Shown in pieces: positions 8,930-17,647 of a stretch of 64,000 nt of DNA (within the stretch, counting starts at the first letter, position 1; the number at the start of each line of letters is the position of its first letter). The notes beneath the pieces are model-generated. The model searched no databases. It was not told the origin of the DNA and was given only the letters and a program-made list of their open reading frames with translations. The position numbers and the translations under genes were made by a program. Origin of the DNA: Pseudomonas oryzihabitans (GTDB lineage: Bacteria; Pseudomonadota; Gammaproteobacteria; Pseudomonadales; Pseudomonadaceae); the NCBI RefSeq assembly GCF_014522265.1, contig NZ_CP017024.1, positions 3,916,501 through 3,980,500 of the forward strand. The letters are read 5' to 3'.

Positions 8930-9167
8930 GGCACATTTATGAGCAGTTAATTACCGGAATAGCCTTGCTGCATTATTCGGTTGAAAGTCGTTATTCATCG
9001 ACAGGAGTGCCTTGCGGATATAGCTGAAACAAGATCCTTATCAGGCTTATCACCGAGCTATTTCAATAACGGACTGTAGTGAGTTCGGGTTTCCTGTCGT
9101 CCGCACATTGGCCAAAGTTGGGCGAGTTCAAAGACTGGGCTATTCACCGGAATAGCGGTTGAAGGAT

Positions 9168-9186
9168 GAGAATGAAACTGATTATC
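9168..9186 (+). promoter_or_regulatory. Fur box upstream of acsF
   Basis: The 19-mer GAGAATGAAACTGATTATC matches the classical Fur consensus GATAATGATAATCATTATC at 15 of 19 positions. It ends 34 bases before the acsF start. Iron-loaded Fur bound here would repress the biosynthetic operon, as expected for a siderophore locus. Counted by eye; binding is inferred. Confidence 0.7.
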
Positions 9187-9220
9187 GTTACCGAAGATAA
9201 ACGTCCCGAGGTCTGACGCC

Positions 9221-10594
9221 ATGCTTCAACCATCCCTCAGTCGCGATACCGCAGTAGCCGACAACGCCTTCTTTCTCGCTCGCCAGGCGCGCTTCGAATC
9301 AAATGTCCGCAGCTATCCGCGCAAGCTGCCGCTGGCCATCGCCAAGGCCGCCGGTGTCTGGGTGACCGACGTCGAAGGCAAGACCTACCTGGATTGCCTG
9401 GCCGGGGCCGGCACCCTGGCCCTGGGGCACAACCATCCGGCGGTTACCGCGGCCATCACCGACTTTCTCGGCAGCGGGCTGCCGATGCACAGCCTGGATC
9501 TCACCACGCCGCTCAAGGACGCCTTCAGCGAGCACCTGCTGGGCCTGCTGCCGGGTCGGGCGGAAGACTACTGCCTGCAATTCTGCGGGCCGTCCGGCGC
9601 CGATGCGGTGGAAGCGGCACTGAAGCTGGCCAAGAAGGTCACCGGACGCAGCAACGTGGTGGCCTTTTCCGGCGGCTACCACGGCATGACCCACGGCGCC
9701 CTGGCCGTGACCGGCAATCTCGCGCCCAAGCAGGGCGTGGCGGGGTTGATGCCCGGGGTGCAATTCCTGCCCTATCCCCATGAATACCGCTGCCCGCTGG
9801 GACTGGGCGGCGAGCAGGGCGCCGCGGCCCTGGCGGGCTATCTGGAGCGGTTCTTCGGCGATGTGGAAAGCGGCGTCTGCCGGCCGGCGGCGGTGATCGT
9901 CGAGGCGGTCCAGGGGGAGGGCGGCGTCAATCCGGCACCGGCGGCCTGGCTGCGGACCCTGCGCCAGGTCACCCGGGAGCACGGAATCCTGCTCATCGTC
10001 GACGAGGTCCAGACCGGTTTCGGTCGCACCGGCGCGCTGTTCGCCTGCCAGCATGCCGGCATCGAGCCGGACATCCTGGTGCTGTCCAAGGCCGTGGGCG
10101 GTGGCCTGCCGCTGGCCATGCTGGCGATACGTCGGGAGTTCGACGCCTGGGAGCCCGGTGGCCATACCGGCACCTTCCGCGGCAATCAATTGGCGATGGC
10201 CACGGGGCTGGCCACCCTGGAGGTCATCGAGCGCGATGGCCTGGTCAGCCATGCCGCCCAGCTCGGGGGCTGGCTCAGGCGCCATCTGGAGCGGCTGCGC
10301 GAGCGCTTTCCCGCCATCGGTAATGTCCGCGGGCTGGGGCTGATGCTGGGCCTGGAAATTGTCGAGGCGGGCGGCGACGCGGATGCGCTCGGCAGCCTGC
10401 CGGCCGATCCCGCCCTGGCGGCGGCCATCCAGCGCCACTGTTTCGCCCAGGGGCTGCTGCTCGAACGCGGTGGCCGCGACGGCAACGTGGTGCGCCTGCT
10501 GCCCCCGCTGATCCTCCAGGAAAGCCACTGCCTGGTGCTGCTCGATCGCCTGGAGGCGGCCCTCGTGGCGGCCCTGGCCGAACCCCGTGGCTGA
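9221..10594 (+). CDS. acsF: Diaminobutyrate-type aminotransferase, achromobactin biosynthesis AcsF
   Basis: 457-residue class III (fold type I) PLP aminotransferase similar to diaminobutyrate-2-oxoglutarate transaminases (Dat/EctB/RhbA type). The PLP lysine is in [15 protein letters not shown] (K290), the cofactor aspartate in [15 protein letters not shown], and the phosphate-binding region in [18 protein letters not shown]. In achromobactin synthesis AcsF supplies L-2,4-diaminobutyrate, the backbone that receives the two citrate-derived arms. It is the first gene of the acs operon, 34 nt after the Fur-like site, and is followed by acsD after about 70 nt. Family, position and gene order all agree. 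Confidence 0.9.
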   Translation: MLQPSLSRDTAVADNAFFLARQARFESNVRSYPRKLPLAIAKAAGVWVTDVEGKTYLDCLAGAGTLALGHNHPAVTAAITDFLGSGLPMHSLDLTTPLKDAFSEHLLGLLPGRAEDYCLQFCGPSGADAVEAALKLAKKVTGRSNVVAFSGGYHGMTHGALAVTGNLAPKQGVAGLMPGVQFLPYPHEYRCPLGLGGEQGAAALAGYLERFFGDVESGVCRPAAVIVEAVQGEGGVNPAPAAWLRTLRQVTREHGILLIVDEVQTGFGRTGALFACQHAGIEPDILVLSKAVGGGLPLAMLAIRREFDAWEPGGHTGTFRGNQLAMATGLATLEVIERDGLVSHAAQLGGWLRRHLERLRERFPAIGNVRGLGLMLGLEIVEAGGDADALGSLPADPALAAAIQRHCFAQGLLLERGGRDGNVVRLLPPLILQESHCLVLLDRLEAALVAALAEPRG

Positions 10595-10663
10595 GCGCAA
10601 GGCACCCCCGAGTGCCGTGACACCGGATCGCCCGCAGGGACGCGCAACCTCTTGGACACTGCC

Positions 10664-12436
10664 ATGACTTCTCTAGAATCCACGCTGCTTTCCCGCATCG
10701 TCAGCGAGCTGGCGTCTTCCCACGCCCTGATGAATTGCCTCATCAAGGAATTCGCGCTGCCGGAAAAGTGCCTGACTTATAACTGGCCGGAAGATCGGCG
10801 CGGTATAGCGCCGGCCAATTATCTGAGTTGGTTACAAGACGGCGGCGTTCCCTTGCTGATCAGCTTTCCTGGAGACCGCCAGTTCTTTCTGGTCGTCGAT
10901 CGACAGGATGAACTCGGCAGCCAGCGTTATCTATCCGATATCTATGTAAGACGCGGCGACCAGCCCTGGTATTGCCCGGACTTTCCCGCCTTCATCGATT
11001 ATCTGCTGGAAGCCTGCGAAGAACTCGCCGGCGCCCACAATGGCGAGTTGCTGCAGCAGGTCCTGCAGAGCCAGCGCCTGACCGCGGCCATCGTCGACCA
11101 CGTGCAGGTCACTCGACATCCCGCGCCGCTCAGCGACTACCTGGCCAGCGAGCAGGGCCTGTGGTTCGGCCATCCCAATCACCCGGCGCCCAAGGCGCGG
11201 CGCTGGCCGGAGCCTCTGCCGGCCGAGGCCTATGCACCGGAGTTGCACACCAGCACCCCCATGCACGTGCTGGAGGTGCCGCGCGCCGGGTTGCAGGTGG
11301 CTGGCAACGGCCTGAGCGATGCCCAGGTGTTGCAGGGCTTCGTGGACCAGGCGCAGGCCGCTCCGGAGCGGGCGCGGATCGTGCTGCACCCGGTCCAGGC
11401 GCAGCTGTTCCTGGGCGATCCGCGGGTCCAGGCGCTGGTCAGCCAGGGGCTGATCCATGACCTCGGGCCCAGCGGCGCCCTGGCCAGTCCCACTGCCTCC
11501 ATGCGCACCTGGTACCGCGCGGGCCATGCCTTCTTCGTCAAGGGCTCGCTGAATGTGCGCATCACCAATTGCGTGCGCAAGAACGCCTGGTACGAACTGC
11601 AGAGCAGCCTGATCGTCGATCGCCTCATGCAACGCCTGCAGGGGCGGGTGGCGGGCCTGGACATGGTGCGTGAGCCGGGTGCCCTGAGCTGGGCACCGCC
11701 GGCGGCGAGTGCCGAGGACGAGCGCTGGTTCCGGGAGCAGACCGGCGCCATCCTGCGCGAGAATTTTTGCCTGGAGCATGGCGCCGACTGCTGCCTGCTG
11801 GCCGGCACCCTGTTCGCCCGCGACACCCGCCTGCAGCCGCTGCTGCAGGACTTCCTCAGTCGCTGCGGCGGTAGGGAACCCAGCGATCAGGCGCGGCTGG
11901 CCTGGTTCCAGGATTACCAGCGGCTGTTGCTGGGGCCGGTGCTGCGACTGTTCTTCGAGCACGGCGTGGTGCTGGAGCCGCACCTGCAGAATTGCGTCCT
12001 GGTGCATGACAATGGCCGGCCCGTCCGGCTGCTGCTGCGCGACTTCGAAGGTATCAAGCTGACCGATACCCTCGGCGCCGAGGCCCTGGACGCCCACGTC
12101 CATCCCCGGGTGCGCCAGTCGTTGCTCTACAGCCGCGACCAGGGCTGGCGGCGCATCGCCTACTGCCTGTTCGTCAATAACCTCGCCGAGGCGGTGCTGG
12201 CGCTGAGCTGGGAGCGTCCGCACCTGGCGCCGCGCCTGTGGCGGCAGGTGGAAGCCGAGTTGATCGCCATCCGCGCGGATCTGCAACGCGCCGCGCCCGA
12301 GCTGGATGCGCTGATCGCCGGCCAGCCGATTCCCTGCAAGACCAATCTCAAGGTGCGCCTCGCCGCCCAGGCCGATCGCCAGGCCGGCTACGTGCAGTTG
12401 CCTTGCCCCTGGGGCGCGGAGGTGCGTCATGGGTGA
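10664..12436 (+). CDS. acsD: NIS siderophore synthetase AcsD (IucA/IucC family)
   Basis: 590 residues from the ATG at 10664; an upstream in-frame TTG at 10652 would add four residues. NRPS-independent siderophore synthetase: motifs include VLHPVQAQLFL in the ATP/citrate region, SPTASMRTWY, the core KGSLNVRITNCVRKNAWYE, and EPHLQNCVLVHD near the C terminus, followed by the FhuF-like end segment. Dickeya AcsD adenylates citrate and couples it to L-serine, the first committed step of achromobactin assembly. Assignment as AcsD rather than AcsA/AcsC rests on gene order (directly after acsF, before the decarboxylase) and on family resemblance. Its stop overlaps the acsE start by 8 nt (ATGGGTGA), indicating translational coupling. 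Confidence 0.88.
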   Translation: MTSLESTLLSRIVSELASSHALMNCLIKEFALPEKCLTYNWPEDRRGIAPANYLSWLQDGGVPLLISFPGDRQFFLVVDRQDELGSQRYLSDIYVRRGDQPWYCPDFPAFIDYLLEACEELAGAHNGELLQQVLQSQRLTAAIVDHVQVTRHPAPLSDYLASEQGLWFGHPNHPAPKARRWPEPLPAEAYAPELHTSTPMHVLEVPRAGLQVAGNGLSDAQVLQGFVDQAQAAPERARIVLHPVQAQLFLGDPRVQALVSQGLIHDLGPSGALASPTASMRTWYRAGHAFFVKGSLNVRITNCVRKNAWYELQSSLIVDRLMQRLQGRVAGLDMVREPGALSWAPPAASAEDERWFREQTGAILRENFCLEHGADCCLLAGTLFARDTRLQPLLQDFLSRCGGREPSDQARLAWFQDYQRLLLGPVLRLFFEHGVVLEPHLQNCVLVHDNGRPVRLLLRDFEGIKLTDTLGAEALDAHVHPRVRQSLLYSRDQGWRRIAYCLFVNNLAEAVLALSWERPHLAPRLWRQVEAELIAIRADLQRAAPELDALIAGQPIPCKTNLKVRLAAQADRQAGYVQLPCPWGAEVRHG

Positions 12437-13636
12437 GCTACCGACCGTGGTCCGCGCCGCCCTGGTGGAAGCCCAGGCGCAGTCCAGCGATCCCCTGGCG
12501 GCCTTCGTCTACGACCTCGATGCCCTGCGGCGGCACGTCGCCGCGCTGATGGCCGAATTGCCGCCGGGCGTGGAGCTGTACTACGCCATCAAGGCCAACA
12601 GCGAGGCGCCGATCCTGGCGGCCCTGGCGCCGCTGGTGCACGGCTTCGAGATCTCCTCCGGTGGTGAGATCGATCGCCTCGCCGCCTGCCCGCAGCGCAA
12701 GCCGTTCATCTTCTCCGGTCCGGGCAAGCTGGATTCCGACCTGCGCACCGCCCTGAGCGCCGGGGTCGAAGCCATCCACCTGGAGAGCCTCGGCGAGATC
12801 CAGCGCCTGCAACGCCTGGCCCGCTCCCTGGGGCGGCTACAGCCGGTGTACATCCGCATCAACCCACAATTGCCGGCCGGGCTGACCAGTACCCTGGCCA
12901 TGGCCGGTACGGCGACGCCCTTCGGCTTCGACGAGGCCGATCTGCACGCCGCGGTGGCAGCGGTGGAGGCGGCCAGTCACCTGCAGCTGCAGGGTTTCCA
13001 TGTGCATGCCCTGTCGCACCAGCACTCGGTCGAGCGCCATCTGCACCTGCTGGACTTCTACCTGCAGCGTTGGCCGCACTGGTGCGGCCTGGCCCGGCGC
13101 CCGGAGAGCCTGGTGCGGCTCAACGTCGGGGCGGCATCGGCGTTGACTATCGCGAAGGTCGGCGATTCGACTGGGCGCGGCTGTGCGCGCACCTGCGCGC
13201 CCGTCTGGCCGCCCAGGCGCAGCCGCCGCTGATCCGCTTCGAACCGGGCCGTTTCCTCGCGGCCTTCTGCGGCTACTACGCCATGGAGGTGCTGGATACC
13301 AAGACCAGTCATGGCCAGCACTTCCTGGTCTGCCGCGGCGGAACCCACCAGTTCCGCCTGCCGGTGGCCCAGGGGCACGATCACCCGGTGCTGCACCTGC
13401 CCCGCGAGGCGCGGGCGACGGCGACCGGGGGCAAGGCCTGGACGGTGGTGGGCCAGCTCTGTACCCCCAAGGACGTCCTCAGCCGCGGCCAGCCGCTGGG
13501 TGAGGTACGGGTGGGCGACCTGCTGGTGCTGCCCCTGGCCGGCGCCTATGGCTACAACATCTCCCACGCGGATTTCCTCTGCCATCCGCGCCCGCGGCAG
13601 CTGTTCCTCGACGGGAACGGGAGGGCCTCGGCGTGA
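12429..13636 (+). pseudogene. acsE: PLP-dependent decarboxylase AcsE, interrupted by a frameshift
   Basis: Fold type III (ornithine/diaminopimelate-type) decarboxylase, expected to decarboxylate O-citryl-L-serine to O-citryl-ethanolamine. The N-terminal frame has the PLP lysine in LYYAIKANSEAPIL (about residue 52) and runs correctly to LVRLNV near 13127. There the expected glycine-rich phosphate loop (GGGIGVDY) appears one frame later, and the C-terminal half continues to the stop at 13636 with FEPGRFLAAFCGYYAMEVLDTK and GAYGYNISHADFLCHP. Restoring one G to the run at 13128-13131 gives a continuous 402-residue protein, the usual size. As given, the gene encodes a truncated product. The stop overlaps the MFS start (GTGA). 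Confidence 0.85.
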
Positions 13637-15039
13637 GCGTGGCGATCCCGCGGGTCTGGGTGGCGGTGAACGTGCTGCTGGGCACGGTCACCGTCAGCCT
13701 GGCCAATACCGCGCTCAATCCGGCGCTGCCGGCCTTCATCGCCACCTTCGACCTGGGGCCGCTGCTGGCCAGCTGGATCGTCGCCGGCTTCATGGTGGCC
13801 ATGGGCATCACCATGCCGCTGACCGGTTTCCTGGCCGGGCGCCTCGGGCGCCGGCGGCTCTATCGCCTCGGGCTGCTGGCCTTCATCGCCGGTTCGGCGC
13901 TGGGCGCCCTGGCCGATTCCATCGCCGGCGTGCTGCTGGCGCGCATGGTTCAGGGGGTGGCCAGCGGCCTGATGATTCCCCTGGCGCTGGGCATCATCTT
14001 CTCCGTCTATCCCAAGGAGGAGCGCGGGCGGGTGACCGGCTGGTGGGGTGGGGCGGTGATGCTGGCGCCGGCGGTAGGGCCCTTGTGCGGCAGCCTGCTG
14101 CTGGAGGTGTTCGACTGGCGCGCCCTGTTCCTGCTCAACGTCCCGGTGGGCCTGCTGGCCCTGGCCATGGGGCAGGTGGTGCTGCCCGCGGATGGCCCTC
14201 GCGAACACCAGCCCTTCGACCTGGCCGGCTACCTGCTGATCGCCGGTGGCCTGGGGTTGCTGCTGGTGACCCTCGGCCGGCTGCGCGAGCTGGCGGCGCT
14301 GGGCGAACCCCTCAATCTGCTGGCCCTGGCGGCCGGCTTCCTGTGCCTGCTGGCCTTTGTCCGGCTGCAACTGCGGCGCAGCCATCCGCTGCTGCCGCTG
14401 CGACTGTTCGCCCTGCGCGGCTACCGGGCCAGCGTCATCATCGCCGTGGTCCAGGCGGTGGGCATGTTCGAATGCCTGGTGCTGCTGCCGCTGCTCATCC
14501 AGCTGGTACTGGGCCACAGCGCGCTCTGGACCGGTCTGGCACTGCTCTGCACGGCGCTGGCGGCGGCGCTGTTCGGTCAGGTCGGCGGGCGCCTGCTCGA
14601 CCGCCGCGGACCCCGTGGCGTGATCGCCACCGGTCTGGCGCTCAGCGGCCTGGCCACCCTGGCCCTGGGTGTGGTTGGCAGCCATGCCGGACTCGCCTGG
14701 ATCTGCGCGCTGATGGTGCTGCGCGGCGTCGGCCTGGGGCTGTCCTACATGCCGGCCACCACCGCCGGCCTCAATACCCTGCCGGATGCCCAGGTCACCC
14801 AGGGCGCGGCCATGAACAACATCGCCCGGCGCCTGGTGTCCTCGGTGGCCGTGGTGGCCGCCTCCCTGTGGCTGGAACTGCGCCTGGGCGGCGCGGCCGG
14901 CTGGGGCCCGCGCCAGGCTGCCACCGGCGTCGCCATCCAGGACGCCTTCATCGCCACCGGTCTGTTCATCCTGCTGGCACTGCCCTGGGCCTGGCGCTTT
15001 CCCGCCGGCCAATCCCTTTCCGTTCGGAGGTACTCATGA
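13633..15039 (+). CDS. MFS transporter of the achromobactin cluster (YhcA-like, DHA2 type)
   Basis: 468-residue multi-pass inner-membrane protein starting with GTG that overlaps the acsE stop by 4 nt. About 14 hydrophobic segments are evident, with the MFS loop motif LAGRLGRRRLYRLG between helices 2 and 3 and the antiporter-type WWGGAVMLAPAVGP segment, features of the EmrB/QacA 14-helix drug:H+ antiporter group. In the Dickeya and P. syringae clusters the gene at this place (yhcA) is an MFS protein; export of newly made achromobactin is the natural proposal but is inferred. The ATGA overlap with acsC shows it is part of the operon. Confidence 0.88.
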   Translation: MSVAIPRVWVAVNVLLGTVTVSLANTALNPALPAFIATFDLGPLLASWIVAGFMVAMGITMPLTGFLAGRLGRRRLYRLGLLAFIAGSALGALADSIAGVLLARMVQGVASGLMIPLALGIIFSVYPKEERGRVTGWWGGAVMLAPAVGPLCGSLLLEVFDWRALFLLNVPVGLLALAMGQVVLPADGPREHQPFDLAGYLLIAGGLGLLLVTLGRLRELAALGEPLNLLALAAGFLCLLAFVRLQLRRSHPLLPLRLFALRGYRASVIIAVVQAVGMFECLVLLPLLIQLVLGHSALWTGLALLCTALAAALFGQVGGRLLDRRGPRGVIATGLALSGLATLALGVVGSHAGLAWICALMVLRGVGLGLSYMPATTAGLNTLPDAQVTQGAAMNNIARRLVSSVAVVAASLWLELRLGGAAGWGPRQAATGVAIQDAFIATGLFILLALPWAWRFPAGQSLSVRRYS

Positions 15040-16877
15040 CCGCTCAGCTTTCACTTCCTGCGCAGCCCTGGCCGTCGCCCGCCGACGCCGCCCTCTATCG
15101 CCAGGTCGAGCAGCGCGTGGTGGCGCAATTGCTGCAGACGCTGATCTACGAAGAGGTGCTCAGCGCCCAGGTACAGCCAGTGGCGGATGGCCTGGCGCAG
15201 TATCGCCTGGCCGGTCACGCCGCCGATGGCCAACCGGTGCAGTACCTGGGCTATGCGCCCGCCGCTGCCAGCTTCGGCCTGATCCGCCTGGACCCCCAGC
15301 GCCTGGTTCGCCAGGACGCCCAGGGGAGCCGTGCGCCGACGCTGCACGAGACCCTGGCCGAATTGCTCGGCGAGCAGAGCGCCGCGCCGCTATGGCCGCG
15401 CTTCGTCCAGGAGCTGGAGCAGACCCTGCTCAAGGACCTGCAGTCGCGCCGCCAGGATTATCGTCCCGACCGCCCGGCCCACGAACTGGATGTGGACGCG
15501 CTGGAACGGCACTTCATGGATGCCCATGGCTACCACCCCTGCTACAAGTCGCGCATCGGCTTTTCCCTAGCCGAAAATCGCCGCTACGGACCGGAATTCG
15601 GCGAGCCGATCCAGCTGGTCTGGCTGGCCCTGGCGCGCGAGCGGGCCTCGGTGGGGCACTCTCGCCATCTGGATTTTCCGGCCTTCATCGCCGAGGAATT
15701 CGGTGCCCAGCGCTGGGCGGCCCTGGCCGCCGAGTGGCGCGAACAGGGGCGGGCGCTGGACGACTACCAACTGATCCCGGTGCATCCCTGGCAGTGGGAG
15801 CAGCACCTCGCCGCGCTGTTCCAGCCCGAGCTGGTGAGTGGCGAGCTGCTCTACCTGGGCACCTCTCGCGACCAGTACGCCGCCCAGCAGTCCATCCGCA
15901 CCCTGGCCAACCGCAGTGCGCCCCGGCGGCCCTACGTCAAGTTGGCGATGTGCCTGACCAATACCTCCAGCACCCGCATCCTGGCGCGCCATACGGTGCT
16001 CAACGGCCCAATCATCACCGACTGGCTGCAGCGCCTGATCGAAACCGATGCCACGGCCCGCGACCTGGACTTCGTGGTGCTCGGCGAGGTCGCCGGCGTC
16101 GCCTACGACAGTCGCACGCTGCCGGTCAGTCGCGCGGGGCAGGTCTACGGCACCCTCGGCGCCGTCTGGCGCGAGAGCATCCATGCCTATCTGCGCGCGG
16201 ATGAACAGGCGGTACCCTTCAATGGCCTGACCCAGGTGGAGCATCGTTATGGCCAGGGCGCGCCGCAGCCCTTCGTCGCCGCCTGGATCGAGCGCTACGG
16301 CCTGGACGCCTGGCTGCGGCAACTGCTCAGGGTCACGGTGACGCCGCTCATGCACATGCTCCACGCCGAAGGCATCGGCATGGAGTCCCACGGCCAGAAC
16401 ATCGTGCTGATCCACCGCGACGGCTGGCCGCTGCGCATCGCCCTCAAGGACTTCCACGACGGCGTACGCTATGCCGAGCGCCACCTGGCGCGTCCGGAGC
16501 TGCGCCCGACCCTTGCGCCCTTGCCGGCAAGCCACGCGCGGATCAACCGCAACTCCTTCATCCTCACCGAGGACGTGGACGCGGTCCGGGACTTCACCTG
16601 CGATGCCTTCTTTTTCATCGCCCTGGGCGAACTGGCGGTATTTCTGCGCCAGCACTTCGCCCTGGCCGAGGCCGACTTCTGGCAGGCGACCGCCACGGTC
16701 ATCCTCGACTACCAGCGCGCCCATCCCCAGCACCGGGAGCGCTATGCGCTGTTCGACGTCTTCGCCCCCACCTTCGAGGTGGAGGAGCTGACCAAGCGGC
16801 GCCTGCTGGGCGATGGCGAGCGGCGTTTCAAGGCGGTGGCCAATCCCCTGCATCCCTACCGGCCCGCCGCATGCTGA
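15036..16877 (+). CDS. acsC: NIS siderophore synthetase AcsC (IucA/IucC family)
   Basis: 613 residues from the ATG at 15036 (CGGAGG 7-12 nt upstream; overlaps the MFS stop as ATGA). Motifs of NIS synthetases: HPCYKSRIGFS (about 166-176), IPVHPWQWEQH (about 247), a conserved core of YVKLAMCLTNTSSTRIL and the C-terminal GMESHGQNIVLIHRDGWPLRIALKDF. The HGQN segment is in the FhuF-like end domain. AcsC and AcsA together join O-citryl-ethanolamine units to 2,4-diaminobutyrate; which acts first is not decided from sequence. A much longer reading frame starting upstream in a different gene's shadow is rejected in favour of the coupled ATG. It overlaps acsB by 7 nt. Confidence 0.9.
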   Translation: MTAQLSLPAQPWPSPADAALYRQVEQRVVAQLLQTLIYEEVLSAQVQPVADGLAQYRLAGHAADGQPVQYLGYAPAAASFGLIRLDPQRLVRQDAQGSRAPTLHETLAELLGEQSAAPLWPRFVQELEQTLLKDLQSRRQDYRPDRPAHELDVDALERHFMDAHGYHPCYKSRIGFSLAENRRYGPEFGEPIQLVWLALARERASVGHSRHLDFPAFIAEEFGAQRWAALAAEWREQGRALDDYQLIPVHPWQWEQHLAALFQPELVSGELLYLGTSRDQYAAQQSIRTLANRSAPRRPYVKLAMCLTNTSSTRILARHTVLNGPIITDWLQRLIETDATARDLDFVVLGEVAGVAYDSRTLPVSRAGQVYGTLGAVWRESIHAYLRADEQAVPFNGLTQVEHRYGQGAPQPFVAAWIERYGLDAWLRQLLRVTVTPLMHMLHAEGIGMESHGQNIVLIHRDGWPLRIALKDFHDGVRYAERHLARPELRPTLAPLPASHARINRNSFILTEDVDAVRDFTCDAFFFIALGELAVFLRQHFALAEADFWQATATVILDYQRAHPQHRERYALFDVFAPTFEVEELTKRRLLGDGERRFKAVANPLHPYRPAAC

Positions 16878-17647
16878 GGCGCAATCGACTCAAGGCCGCC
16901 CTGGCGGCCGGCACGCCCAGCCACGGCCTGTTCGCCTCGTTGCCCACGCCCGCCAGCATCGAGCTGATCGCCGAAGCCGGCTACGACTTCGTGATCATCG
17001 ACCTGGAGCACGTGCTGATCAATCCGGAAACCCTGGAGAACATGATCCGCACCGCCGAGAGCTACGACCTCACGCCGCTGGTGCGGGTGCCGGACGCCGA
17101 GCCCAAGCGCCTGCTGCGCCTGCTCGATGCCGGGGCCCAGGGGATCGTGCTGCCCTGCGTGGAAGACCCGGCAGTGCTGGCCGCCGCGGTGCGCGCCTGC
17201 AAATACCACCCGGAGGGCGAGCGCAGCCTCAATGCCGGGCGGCCTGGCTCCTTCGGCAAAACCAGCCTGGCCGACTACGTGACCCGCGCCAATGCGCAGA
17301 TCCTGGTGGTCGCCATGATCGAGAGCGCCACCGGCGTTGCCCGGGCAGCGGAGATCGCCGCGGTGCCGGGAGTGGACCTGCTGCTCGAAGGGGCGGCGGA
17401 CCTGTCGCAATCCCTCGGTCGCCCCTGGCGCATCGCCGATCCGGAGGTGCAGGAGGCCCTGCACAAGACCTGGTACTCGGCAAGACGCCAGGGCACACCC
17501 TATTGCGCCATCCCCCGGCGCCCGGAGGACCTCGATCTCTGGCGCGCCCGGGGCGTCACCACCTTTGTGCTCGGCGACGAGCGCGGCATCGCCTTCCGGG
17601 CCCTGCAGGCCCGCCTGACCGCCCATTCCTGCGGAGAATCCCCATGA
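16871..17647 (+). CDS. acsB: HpcH/HpaI aldolase family protein AcsB
   Basis: 258-residue TIM-barrel protein of the HpcH/HpaI (2-keto-3-deoxy-acid/citrate lyase-like) family. Signature parts are FVIIDLEHVLINPETL, LVRVPDAEPKRLLRLLDAGAQGIVLP and VVAMIESATGVARAAEI, whose E and following D normally bind Mg2+, and VDLLLEGAADLSQSLG. Most relatives split or condense keto acids with pyruvate. In achromobactin clusters this gene (acsB) lies between acsC and acsA as here; its exact step is not established to my knowledge, and supply or rearrangement of a citrate/2-oxoglutarate unit is a guess. It overlaps acsC by 7 nt and acsA by 4 nt (ATGA). Confidence 0.87.
   Translation: MLRRNRLKAALAAGTPSHGLFASLPTPASIELIAEAGYDFVIIDLEHVLINPETLENMIRTAESYDLTPLVRVPDAEPKRLLRLLDAGAQGIVLPCVEDPAVLAAAVRACKYHPEGERSLNAGRPGSFGKTSLADYVTRANAQILVVAMIESATGVARAAEIAAVPGVDLLLEGAADLSQSLGRPWRIADPEVQEALHKTWYSARRQGTPYCAIPRRPEDLDLWRARGVTTFVLGDERGIAFRALQARLTAHSCGESP

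Noticed and set aside
13311-16877. 1188-residue plus-strand ORF ending with AcsC
   Set aside because: The first part is the wrong frame of acsE and the MFS gene; only 15036-16877 has AcsC character and the coupled start.
16813-16877. Long frame start before acsB as a longer AcsA
   Set aside because: AcsA starts at 17644 in an ATGA overlap with acsB; upstream residues are the wrong frame of acsC and acsB.
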